Shown piece by piece: positions 11,668 to 24,754 of a stretch of DNA of 64,000 bases. The notes beneath the pieces were generated by a model. That model saw nothing but the letters and a program-made list of their open reading frames with translations, was not told where the DNA came from and did no database searches. Positions within the stretch are counted from its first letter, which is position 1. Each line of letters opens with the position of its first letter. The stretch lies in the NCBI GenBank assembly GCA_963995525.1, contig OZ023210.1, positions 4,962,530-5,026,529 of the forward strand, read 5' to 3'. A program made the translations under genes and the position numbers. Source of the stretch: Escarpia spicata (lineage: Eukaryota; Annelida; Polychaeta; Sabellida; Siboglinidae).

Positions 11668-12957
11668 TCATACAGGAAGCCAATGCAAAGACTTCAAAAG
11701 TGGCACAGAGCGAGAAAAACGAGGAGATCTTGTAACTACTCTTGCTAGACAATTTTGGACACGCTGAAGTTTTGTGATATCCTTGCTAGCGATATTATAA
11801 AGGAGGGAATTGCAATAGTCAAGTCTGCTGCTAACAAGCGCTGTTGCAATAGTCTTAGCAACAGAAAATGACATATACCGGCGAATACGGCGAAGATCAC
11901 GAATATGATAAAAACAGCAGCGACATGTTTGAGATATATGTTGTCGGAAATTGAAGTTACTATCAAAGATCACTCCTAGATTCCGCACCGAGGTTGCTGG
12001 CGTTATATACTGATTCAAAATACGCGTAGGGAAAAAACCATCCAGTTTACAACGCTGCATTGGAGTACCAATAATGATCAATTCAGTTTTATTTGCATTT
12101 AATTTCAACTTGCTGTCAGTCATCCAATGGAAGATATCTTGAAGGCAATCACTAAGTTGGTTAAGGGAGCGATTTGTATCCGGGGATGCCAACGAAATGT
12201 AGATCTGAGTATCATCAGCGTAAAGATGATGATCTAAGTTATGTCTTTCTATAACAGAGCTTAGTGGCGTGGTGTAAAGAGTAAAAAGCAAAGGCCCAAG
12301 AACAGAACCCTGGGGAACACCAAATAAAGTCGGCAGTGCAGCTGAAAAGCAGTTCCCAATCTTTATAGTTTGGTATCTATCAGTTAGATACGAAGAAAAC
12401 CAGCTTAGAGCTGTGCCAGATATGCCGTACCACTTTAATAGGCGTTCAATGAGAATGCTGTGATCAATCGTGTCAAACGCGGCAGAGAGATCTAGTAAGG
12501 TAAGTGCAGTCACTTTACCATTATTAATGTTCAAGTTAATGTCATTATGAACCTTTAAGAGGGCAGTCTCTGTTGAATGAAACTGCCTATATGCTGATTG
12601 TGACACATTAGTTAAGATATTTGTGCTAATGTGAGACCTTAGACGACTTGCTACAACCTTTTCTAGTATTTTGGAAATGAAGCTGAGATTAGAAATAGGT
12701 CTATAACTGTTTAGGTCTTGCTTAGGCAGAGATGATTTCTTAAGAAGTGGTGTGACATGGGCGTATTTAAAATCATCAGGAAAACAACCAGAGCAAAGTG
12801 ATGCATTTATAATATTTGTTATAGGTCCAATTAGTGTATCGAGACATGCTTTTAGCAGTATTGTTGGAAATGGATCAAGTGCACAAGATTTATTTGGGGA
12901 GGACATAATTATTTTCCTAACTTCATCAACTGTTGCAGGTTCAAATGATACAAGTTG
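11668..12957 (-). pseudogene. CR1/L2-like reverse transcriptase fragment
   Basis: The retroelement-derived part of a longer open frame. Motifs in order: ATVDEVRKII, NSYRPISNLSFISKILEKVV, AYRQFHSTETALL, LLDLSAAFDTIDHSIL (block A), GVPQGSVLGPLLF (block B), HHLYADDTQIY (YADD catalytic site), then thumb and the C-terminal SVPLLKSLHWLPV. An in-frame TGA follows LHWLPV, and recognisable family sequence continues for about 46 further codons, so the stop is probably a CGA-to-TGA decay. The open frame extends upstream to 13170, but those first ~70 residues translate the flanking repeat and are not part of the element. Endonuclease and ORF1 are absent. Confidence 0.88.
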
Positions 12958-13015
12958 AGAATTTACAGTATATGCAGAAGATACACACGGATCAGATATG
13001 GGGTCGGCAAATGTG
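12958..13015. repeat. Degenerate ~200-bp repeat (right part after insertion)
   Basis: The stretch TTTACAGTATATGCAGAAG followed by an ACGGATCAGAT motif continues the unit broken at 11297, compared with the intact unit at 11095-11150. Confidence 0.8.
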
Positions 13016-14810
13016 GTGGGGTGCTTTCCCCGCGTGCCATGCGCGTTTGTTTTGGGCGCGTAATGCACATTAATATCGCCGCCGCGCGCTGGAAGGGTGC
13101 AGCGGTGACGCATGTGTAATTGATTTGTCTCGGTATTTCTGGTAATGTATAGTATTAACACATGGAACACTCTCTCCTTTATATTCTGACAGGCTTTACG
13201 TTGACTTTTGCAATGGATAGTTATTTCATTGTTTAAACTTTAAACAAACAAAACACTGGTTAGCCAGTTAGTTAATAGTTGCCCCTTTCTGTAACTGAAA
13301 ACCCAAGTACATGGATGTCTGCATAGGTCTTTGTACAGGTACCTATTATTGATAGCCTTAGGAGACAAAGAAGTCATCATTCATTGACTACAATGTATCA
13401 ATATTTTGCTGCATTATCCGGTAAGCAGGGACAGAGAGAGAGAGGTTAAATGTCATCATGCACAACTTGTTTGATAGCCCAAATGGTCAGTTTCCTGGCA
13501 TGGCAATAATTCATGAACAAAAATTCCAAGTTGCACATTTCGACTAAAGCAATTTATTTAGTTGCAGGCGTAATATTATACTCGCAAATACAACTGCCTA
13601 GTCGCAACTTCCGGCCCGTGTCCGGTGGACAGTCCGCGCAGGAAAGACGTTGTCCACTCACGTCCCAGACGTTGCAGTGTTCGAATTACACTCGCAAGTA
13701 CGCATGCGCGTTTTTGGCTCTAGACTCAGTAGTGATTAACACTGCGTTGAATACGACCCGACCTTGCTTCTCCTGTGTCTAATGCGTCGCAGCCTGCATT
13801 AGCACATCTGAATGTGCGGACAATTTCCTGCTTCCGCGGATGTCAGTCAAACATGTTAATATCTACGTGACCACCATTCCGTCTACGGATCTCGTCGTGC
13901 TTTAAGGAAAGACGCGGTTAAAGCTTTGATCTCTAATGCCAACACGACATGTCCATCATTCGGTGAGAACTGGTGACGTTTTTTTTTTGTAAATGCGAAA
14001 AGTGTGGCAAACAGGCGCACAACACCACGTGACGTCGTACAGAAAGTGTGTTCAAATCGAAAACAAGGCAGAAATCACTTACCTTTCTCTAATATAAATT
14101 TGTCACAACTGGCAGCAGCATCTCAAACAAACGGGTGGAAATTCTTTGGAATTTTATTTACTTATTACATAATATATTTAAAAGGTTAAAACCCACAGTA
14201 AACATAACAACGATGACATAAACAATAGTTTCCGACGTCATCGCACGCGCCATTTTGTACACGATGTCTGCACGGCTGCTCATTGTTTAGTATACATGTG
14301 TTCACTTCCGGTTTTGTAAGTAAAACTGATTTTATTTTGTTCAGATAACGTTTGTTCCAAGTACACACCGCATGACGAGTTTCACATTTCAACTATGATT
14401 GGTTGTTGTTGTTGTTGTTGTCATATAACATAAATAATTTTAATGATAGATTTTGATACAATTATGTATGTGCACCATTCATTCACTACGCGTCATATTG
14501 TTGGTGATGTGTAGCGACAACCACGCGTAATCTTACACTTTAGTTGGCGACACAAGAACGACTATCAGGAAACACATCTTGTTAGTTCCACGAACCGTTG
14601 CTGGGAACTGTTGCTGTTCCTTCGTTTCCGGTTTCTCGTCTTTAAGTAGAAGTTACGACTGTTGACGGTGACGCATAATTACAAGCGCACGCCACCAAAC
14701 ACGCATATCTATCTGTGCATATCTATCTGTGCAGCCAGCGAATACGCAGCTAAGTGAGTAATTAACACAAGTAATTTATTAAGATATGCTTATGCATGCA
14801 GAGAACGTCT
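13016..14810. other. Unassigned interval with a GTT microsatellite
   Basis: I see no gene. A (GTT)n run lies at 14401-14420. Part of 13560-13800 is GC-richer but has no credible exon. Confidence 0.5.
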
Positions 14811-15026
<216 letters not shown>

Positions 15027-15929
15027 ATGCGTGCGTGCACGTGCTAGCATTATGTCTGGATGCAAGATGCTTTAAAATATACTTAGAAATACGTGGATGG
15101 ACAGTACGAGTGGTTTGTTTAGGGTGTCTTCTTTGCCCCGATCTGTCCTATTTACCTATTTATAATATAATGTGGTTTTCCAATAACTTTCACTGTGTCC
15201 ACCGTGTCAATGTGGTTTCAACGGATAGGTAAGTATCTACGGATCATACAATTCGTAGGTCTGTTTTATACAGTGGCGTTGTTTCCTAGAATAGAGGGTA
15301 ATATTGCATCACACAACGTCACATTGTAGATCATTGTTTTCTCTAGTTGAATTGTTTCCTAGAATTGAGGTTGTGAGTATATTGTTTAATAAAATGTGGA
15401 TGATTGGTTTCGTCTTCAGTTTAATTGTTAGAGTGGAACCGTTCCCTAGATTGTAACTTATGGACGTGTTCCTTAAACGGCCTACCGATGATCCGCATAC
15501 AATCTCTACTCTTCGCTGTGTTTCCTGCGAACTTGCCATGTTTCTGCGCTGTCTGTCAACGTCATTAGGTGTATTCTCAGCGAGTCGCTCGCACGCTACA
15601 GTTAGTCGCACGCTACAGTTAGCTGTTTTATGTGAAGACGCTACTAAAACACGATTCTAAAAGCACTGCTGGTGGAACGTCCGTTAATAACACAAATGCA
15701 ATGTTTTTTTGTTAACTTTTCAAAGAATATTTTCATGCATATAAATGTGTTTTCCCCATGAAATATTAATCAGAATGTGTCGCACACAAACAAATTGACC
15801 CAAGACGTTGCGTGATAGATAAAATAACTGTTTATTACGGTTGCTGCCGTCACTTAAATAGGAGAACGTCACTAGACGGAGAGTTAAACATCCCAGAAAA
15901 CCAACCTACTGCATATAACATGGCAGGTA
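15027..15929. other. Unassigned interval
   Basis: No gene recognised. A short direct repeat AGTCGC.CGCTACAGTTAG occurs at 15588-15620. Confidence 0.5.
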
Positions 15930-16380
15930 TGTTAATGTCGGCCAAGGTCAAAAGTGATATATTTGAAATCGTCGTACCTGAAAAAATCTCAATTTTGACA
16001 TCAACTACGTGGTTCTGGGTTACGTCATTCTTAAAATACGGGACTAATAGCCTTTGACGGGCACCATATTTAAAATGGCGATTATATCAATGTCAGTGTA
16101 GGGTAAATTTAACATTGTTAAATTCGCTGCCCTCAAATATATACATAGGCATACACAGTAGTACTCTACGTGACGTAGTTGCTAAGATATGACGACATTT
16201 GTATTGACGACCGCCATGTTTAAAAATGGTGGATGTGAAGGTCACAGAAGTTCAAATGTAAATTACTTGAAATCCTTGACCCCAAAACCTGTATATTGAC
16301 ACCAATGTATAGTTCTAGGTGACGTAATTATTACGATATAGTTTGGTGACCATTTTTAAAGATGGCCGCTATACAAAGAA
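15930..16380. repeat. Degenerate dispersed or tandem repeat, about three partial units
   Basis: Recurring pieces include TACGTGACGTA / TAGGTGACGTAATT and a block ending in AAAATGG(C/T)(G/C)G or GATGGCCGC, with GTATATTGACA or TTTTGACATCA between them. The units are old and diverged; no coding potential is visible. Confidence 0.5.
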
Positions 16381-18954
16381 AAACATTTTCACAAGTGACG
16401 TACATCTGGACATGGAACCGTATGTCATAGACAACATTTCTGGCAGGTCAAATCGTTGCTGTATGGGGTGCCCTACGAAATAACAAGTATATGTACTTGG
16501 CAACTAGATTAGATGTTTTGTTATGCATGTGTGAGGTATAACATTTAGACCTCATAAACGTTACGCAGTTTCAGCAGTTGCACCGGCCGTGTGTGGTCGG
16601 GCCCAAACCGCTGATGTTTGACCTTTCTCTATATTACATCCAACAGCAAGCTAACGACTCCCATCGGAGATTGCAGAGGCAAGTGGCTTGCATCGTTTCG
16701 CTTCGCTTCGACGCCGGGCACATATCAATGAAATGTGCAGCCGGGCCTTCATATCTGCACGCGCCGAATCTCACCAGTTATATTTCACTCATGTCACGCA
16801 GTCGCATAAGCGTGCACGCGGACGGCAACGAGTCACGTGCCAACGATGGCGCTGCCACAGCTGTCTGTGGTGCTACCGCCGGGCCTCGAGCTGATCGATG
16901 CCTCGAGTACTTGGATGGCTTCCAAACTGTTGTCATATTGTGGCGAGCCTCTTGGGCCTGTCTCAAGGGTCTGGTTGACGTCCTCGTCTTGTGCTTCATT
17001 TATCAAGACCTTAATAGAATCACTACGCGCACATGTAGACCTACCTCAATGTGTACAGATGGAACATCATTAAAGCAAAAACAAAAGACAATTGTGTGGG
17101 CGTGTGCACATGAAAGAGTTAATACAATGTAACCATTTGCAACTACAATAAAATGTGTCACGCCATTTTTAGACGTTACAGCGCCAAAATAAATTTGGCA
17201 ACACAAACTAGAGTTATATTCTCAAACTAAAAACGTTTCTGCAGATTAAATGATGTATCTTAAACAAGGTTATTCTAGGAAACTGCTGCCATTTTATTAT
17301 AGTTGCTAATTATTAGTTTTTATTAACTCTATTAGATGCAAAGGCTTCCTTTAAAGCGACTGTGACCGTTCCGTTCCAGGAATCATAAAGCCAGGTTCGG
17401 TAATCATTAGCAGGAACCGAATCGGTTGTGTTTTGTCCCACGTTTCCTGTTCGTGGACGCAACATTCAGATTTCGTGGACGCAACATTCAGATTTCGAAC
17501 AAATTCGTGATTATGAAAAGCAATTTGGTGGCGGTAAGGCTCAAAACACATTTATTCTGGTATTGAGAACAAAATTATGAAAAACCAATACGTGTAAACG
17601 TATCAGTTTCACACAATCTCTGTAATAACGACATTTATAGTGTCGTCTAAGTTGGACTTTTATGAATCCACGACACACTGTCATTCGCGAAAGCGAGTCG
17701 TATTGCAAATCCATGTAGGGCCTAGATCGCGACTGAAATACTCACATACATACAAGTCAACATTCTCCGCTTTGTGCTGAGTCGTGATAGCACTTCAGAT
17801 ATTGGACAGGCGTGATCCATTATGGCAGAAAAGCTAGAGTGGCTGAGATTATATGGTTGTCACGTTTCTAACAGCGCTGAATAAAAGGGCAGAACGACAT
17901 AAGCTGTGCCGTTGGTTAGGAATGCAGCCTACATTCAGGACAAAGAAATGTTCAATATGTTCGCTCTGACAAACTAAACAGTCGACTAATGTCGGTACGC
18001 TATATGGTACTGCACAGTGACACGTAGTTTTCTGGCTAAACCCACTTACTTACTTCATAAAAAGATGCCCAATATGAAATGTACAGTTTCTTGCGTGCAT
18101 ATAAAACAGCTAAATTTTGCAATATACTTCATTACGTGTGCGTGGAGCGCCGTGGACACGTAAATAAATGACGTTTAAAAAAAACATCCCTTTTGCATAA
18201 TTGCAATTACATTAAACAAGATTGCATTGCAAATAAAATCCAAGCCTAAATATAACCAATCATTCAAATCCTCAATGTTTTTGTCATTTTCTTCACCGTT
18301 CCAAATGACGCCGAGAAGTGCCTCGATATGCCACTTTCTCATAAAGGTTTTAACTAGCATCGGTGTAGAGAAGGCATTCGATATACACTGGATAATCCTT
18401 CACTTAATGTACATGTGAAACAACGTAACATGATTTAGATTAACAAAGCGTTAATGCCAAATCATCAAATCACAACCAAAACTGATTAATTCACCAGAAT
18501 CAAAAAGAGAGTCCGCGGACGGAATACAGATAATTTGGCATGAAATAATAATGTTAGTTAGTGTTAGTGGTTAATTAATGTTAGTGTGTGAGTTAGTTAC
18601 TTAGTGCTAAACGCAGTGAATTAATGCGTAGTACTTATTAAATCATATTTAATACAATAATTATTGATATTTTATAAGTTTGTTTTAAAATATATACTTA
18701 GCAACAGGGTGGCACTCATGTTAGGTTCATGCGTAATGCCTTAATGAGAGTCTCCCTGACCATACATTTCTTTACATTTCTTTGCTGTATATAATATGTA
18801 TTTTATGGTCGAACAAATGATTCTGATTCTGTGTCTATGCAGGACTAGTTATTGTTCTCGTCAGCAGTTGTGACGTGTAGATTTACCGCAATACGTTACT
18901 CGTGGTAGATCTGTGTATATATGTCAACATATTGTGAAGATGTCCTTTTCTGTT
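16381..18954. other. Unassigned interval; GC-rich island at 16.6-17.0 kb
   Basis: Overlapping frames on both strands occupy the GC-richer part 16578-17132, including an ATG in good context at 16846, but none resembles a known family or shows a clear donor or acceptor, so I do not call a gene. A 23-bp unit TTCGTGGACGCAACATTCAG plus ATT is duplicated at about 17450-17497. 18100-18950 is AT-rich with GTTAG-rich runs. Confidence 0.45.
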
Positions 18955-19080
18955 ATAATAATAATAATAACATTATTATTATTATTAACACATTCTTTTT
19001 GCGCCTAAGTCATCAGGAATCAAGCTCAGGGGCGCATCAGCGTCGTGTCACATAGTCAGTCAGCCTCGAAAATGATACGG
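18955..19080 (-). mobile_element. 3' fragment of the CR1/L2-like family
   Basis: (ATA)n/(ATT)n at 18956-18987, then TTTTTGCGCCTAAGTCATCA and CAAGCTCAGGGGCGCATCAG match the 3' end of the element at 11298-11400, including the GCGCC/GGCGC stem-loop (19001-19035). This is a second, severely 5'-truncated insertion of the same family. Confidence 0.82.
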
Positions 19081-19446
19081 CAACAGGAAAGTGCAAGAAG
19101 AGGAATTACCTGTCGCTGCGCTTCGACTGCAGGCCCCAGGGTGATGGAGTATGACGTCACGTAACATCCGAAATTCAAGCTCTACCAGAACGTTATTTCC
19201 GATGACGTCACCACGTTCACGTCATTTAAACATGGTCAATGTCGAAGCGAGCAAAAAGAAGTCTTATAATAGTAATAATATACAGCGCGTGCGAAACGGT
19301 GCTGTGTGTTTCCATAGTAGAACTAAAATGAGAAAGGGCGTTATACAAGCTGCCAATAGGTGGCGCGCACATCGTAGATCGTTTTGTGCTAGGCATGTAC
19401 TATACGTTTTCACATAATATATTCGTTTTATATACATACATATCTA

Positions 19447-19506
<60 letters not shown>

Positions 19507-20249
19507 AAAATCAATACAGTGTACTCCTATTTAATTATATTCCGTGTAATACCTAATGTAATATGTCTGTGTTGATGTAGCCCTAATCCATCCATCTTGT
19601 GATCTGATATTCCAATTAATAACATCGTTAATGTCCTTTCAGTACCGCCGTCCACATTAGTGTTACTGTTTATTGCTCTGATTCGTGTGGGTTCTTCTGT
19701 TTGGCTGCATACGTTATTGGTGCGGGACAATACCGTCCCACAACCGCTCCGACCAACACCCATATGTCGTTTTGCTTACAGGCAATTATTATCGATTTGT
19801 GCCCTTTACATACGTAGCCTGACGCCTGTGTAAAACTGCGTCCATCGGCCATAGGCCCGTCAAGCAGACGAGCACCGTGCGCACAACCTGATTCGATTAG
19901 AATGACTCCGGAGAATTGAGATCCGACGCTTCGATTATTAGTTTGGATTATCCAGACAGCGGCGCTCTCGTCCAACTAAGGCGACTGGCTTCTTGTCGAG
20001 TTTACCAGCAGCCTAAAGTTGTACTCTGATGTCCGACAGCCGTTCTCTGGGCGACACATCCAGTTCAATAGTGTATTTTGGGGCCTTTTGGACGCTAGAG
20101 TGTATTTTTTGTTTGAATAAAGGGAGGGAGTGAAATCGTTGTAATACCGGGTTTGTGTATTTGTGGTAGGCACGTCGAACAATACTTTGTATTCTGTGTA
20201 ATTTAGAGGGTTAAACAACTGTCATCCAGGTTGATAACATGTTTTAACA
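19081..20249. other. Unassigned interval with an (AT)n tract
   Basis: A pure TA run lies at about 19447-19501 after TATCTATC. No exon or element recognised elsewhere. Confidence 0.5.
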
Positions 20250-22080
<1,831 letters not shown>

Positions 22081-22120
22081 CCCCCCCCCCCCCCTCCCCC
22101 CTCTCTCATGTGTACATGTC

Positions 22121-22196
<76 letters not shown>

Positions 22197-22254
22197 CTCT
22201 CCCTCTCCCTCTCCCTCTCCCTCTCCCTCTCCCTCTCCCTCTCCCTCTCCCTCT

Positions 22255-22340
<86 letters not shown>

Positions 22341-22347
22341 CTCTTTC
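22081..22347. repeat. Polypyrimidine (CT)n/(CCCTCT)n tract
   Basis: A C-run, then TCTG repeats, CTCCCT hexamers (22198-22258), long CT and a short TA run. The tract is almost purely pyrimidine on the plus strand, so it could form triplex DNA. Confidence 0.97.
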
Positions 22348-24400
22348 TCCCTTTCTCTGTATGCAGACTGCCTTATTTTTGGCTGAAGTGCGCACCGCGC
22401 CACAAAACAGTATTCTATTGTATGACTTTTGTCCTGGTCTTAGAAATCGTACAACTGGTTGCTAGTTTCCTTTCGTGGTTGATTACGCACATGTCTGAGA
22501 GAGGAAATATACGAGCCTATTTGTGACGGTACATCATGTACGCAGCATGCTTTTTCTTCTTCATTTCCTGGATACTGTCACTCGCTACTTATGGCTCAAG
22601 CAAGCGAGACGCTGTAGAGATAGATGTACCAATGAAGTATTCGTTCTGACGCACTTCTGCAGTCCGCGGCTGGCGTGTTACGAAGATCCAACAACGTTAA
22701 ATGTCCATCTATTTTTCTTCCTTTGCGAATATGTTTTACTGTTTGGTCATTTCTCTCCAGGTATTACTTGTCCACTTCTATAGCACTAATGGTTCTAAGA
22801 GACCAATGTCTCGTAATCTATGGAGATTTCATAAAATGTCAACCTTGATATCATTGCATACGAGGGTTTAGATGTGTTGTCGTACAACGCAGTGTAGAGA
22901 AAATGGATGTGGTGAACCCAACAAGAGTGAAGATGGCGTAAATGGTAATCATTGTCAGTTATTTATCATACAAGAGATACAAGTCTTATCCTTGTGCTGG
23001 CTTCGCTCTGTTGGCAGATCCAGTGTACTATATTGTGTTTTATGTTTTAATGTATTTTACGAAGTACAATTGTCACGCACAAGACGTAAATGTTAAAGAA
23101 TTGAAACGACGCGATAACTACGTGGTGATATTAGGTACAACACGAAAATACCCTTCTCATGCATTGCTAACTTGAGATCAATTGTTGGCCGACTGTTTGC
23201 AGAACAATCGCGTATACACGAAATCGTGTGCTAGATCTAGACCGCGTATTTTTAATAAATGATCATGTCACGAAAGAAAATATCGCCGTCAGTAATGCTT
23301 ACTGCCATCAAATATAAATCGTTATGCGTAGATGAGCGATTAGTTAATGGGCGTGAGAAAGCATTAACGTGTGCAATCGTTCGTTTTATCCAATTGATTA
23401 AGCCACACATCCAGGGAAATAACACATATTTCTACATAAAAACGTGGGATTGTTTATTTGCCTAATCTGACAATCGTTAGCATGGTGACATGATTGAAAA
23501 AATACGTAAAAAACGGTTCGTCACCTCGCGCAAACGCAGCTTTTATCCGAGATACGACACAGTGACATTAGTGCACGGATTACTAATATCACCACGTCTA
23601 TCACATTCTACCAATATTCCTTGTCTGTCCCGTTGTTTGTAGCATAATCACATGAGGTAATATGCAGTTAGTTACTATTAGTCGAGGACAATATTGCAAA
23701 ACTACAATGTAATTAGTTCTTACTCAATTAAACTACGTTTCGCTCAATGAATCTCTGTTCTCGGAACCATAATCCGAGCTTAATGACACATGTTAAGACA
23801 TAGTGGCGGAAAATGTTATATAGGAAAATGCAAGAACATATTGCCACGTTTGTGTGGCCCAAAGCCTCCACTGAATACGTCACTTGTTTCGCCGACATAT
23901 TGTTTGGATTCTGGTGTGTTTTGAAAGTAAATGGTGTATTTTTCCTACCAACCTGGCTACTTTGACCAATTTCAAGGCTCACCAATTCGCCTATCTAACT
24001 TTTAGAACTACGTGGTTAATATTATTTGTATAACTGCATTTGTTTTATGTGACTATAATTCTCCTATTCTCACCTACAGTACTTCGCCATATATAGCATA
24101 CTGTGAAATAAACATACGTTTTAAAAATAATATTTTATTTCCGTTCTCTTGGACAAGCAAACAACACAAAACACACGTCGATACGTTGTCAGTTGGCAAT
24201 TGTCGCAGCTGACGTTTTTAAAACATACTCTACAGTCGTGGCAAATAAAGGAAAATGGTTATATACCCGCCAACGAGACCTAGACTTAGGCCATACTCGT
24301 CACGTTGGTAACGTTCGTTAGAAAATGCGTAGTTCTTCATGAATAACACAATCCCCTGAGGCCACGGATTGTCTAGTGAATAATCTTAATATGAAATGAC
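22348..24400. other. Unassigned interval
   Basis: A plus-strand frame of 77 codons at 22942-23175 contains a hydrophobic stretch, but an in-frame TAA directly precedes its ATG and no splice sites or family match are visible, so it is not called. Nothing else recognised. Confidence 0.45.
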
Positions 24401-24403
24401 GCC

Positions 24404-24554
24404 CGTTGTCCGCGTCACATGAGATTACGTCACGTAATGACATCATACACCAAAACATCACAATTCGAACCATCCAGAGAACGTAAATAATGTATTTACG
24501 TTCTTAGTACGTCATCTTACGTCATCCTACGTCACACCATCACTACGGCACGCC
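24404..24554 (+). promoter_or_regulatory. Cluster of CRE/ATF-like sites
   Basis: TTACGTCA at 24426-24433, then TACGTCAT at 24508-24515, TACGTCAT at 24518-24525 and TACGTCAC at 24528-24535. The last three are exactly 10 bp apart, one helical turn. A short perfect hairpin (24479-24489 with 24493-24503, 3-base loop) lies just upstream. The cluster precedes a possible initiating ATG. Function is inferred from motifs only. Confidence 0.35.
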
Positions 24555-24602
24555 ATGGACCTATTAGCGGATAGCATAATTGATCCAGACATTGATAGAT
24601 GG
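24555..24602 (+). CDS. Possible short first coding exon (16 codons)
   Basis: ATG in good context (CGCCATGG) opens MDLLADSIIDPDIDRW and runs in frame to TGG followed by GTATGT (24603-24608), a plausible 5' splice site. Three CRE-like sites lie 20-47 bp upstream. The peptide is not one I recognise. A downstream partner exon is not established: the two acidic terminal exons further along need a phase-1 donor, while this one is phase 0, so at least one intermediate exon would be required. The call rests on context only and may be chance. Confidence 0.22.
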
Positions 24603-24754
24603 GTATGTCTCTCCTCTTGATACATTGCGTGTCACTGTAATAAACCTTGGTCTATTATTGCAGTACAGTTCGTAGTTCGTGACTACGACTACGATCAATA
24701 AGGCTAATGCATAATCGTTATGATAAGTAGAGGTACAATACTGCCACTGTTGCT

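Larger units (their letters stand above)
11298..12957 (-). mobile_element. 5'-truncated CR1/L2-type non-LTR retrotransposon
   Basis: Minus-strand element with RT sequence, a 3' UTR and a 3' tail of (TTA)n (11298-11317 on the plus strand reads TAATAATAA). A 3' stem-loop lies at 11333-11367. The 5' end falls inside the RT N-terminal region, as expected of incomplete target-primed reverse transcription. It sits precisely within one unit of the surrounding ~200-bp repeat, so both borders are visible. Only a short ATTT-type microhomology is seen at the junctions. Confidence 0.88.

Noticed and set aside
12958..13170. N-terminal extension of the CR1/L2-like RT frame
   Set aside because: The sequence is the flanking ~200-bp repeat, as shown by comparison with units at 11055-11230; read-through only.
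16578..17132. GC-rich 184-codon frame
   Set aside because: Three other frames are open over the same bases, and there is no domain or convincing splice border.
22942..23175. 77-codon frame with a hydrophobic segment
   Set aside because: In-frame stop directly before the ATG, no splice sites, no family resemblance I can defend.
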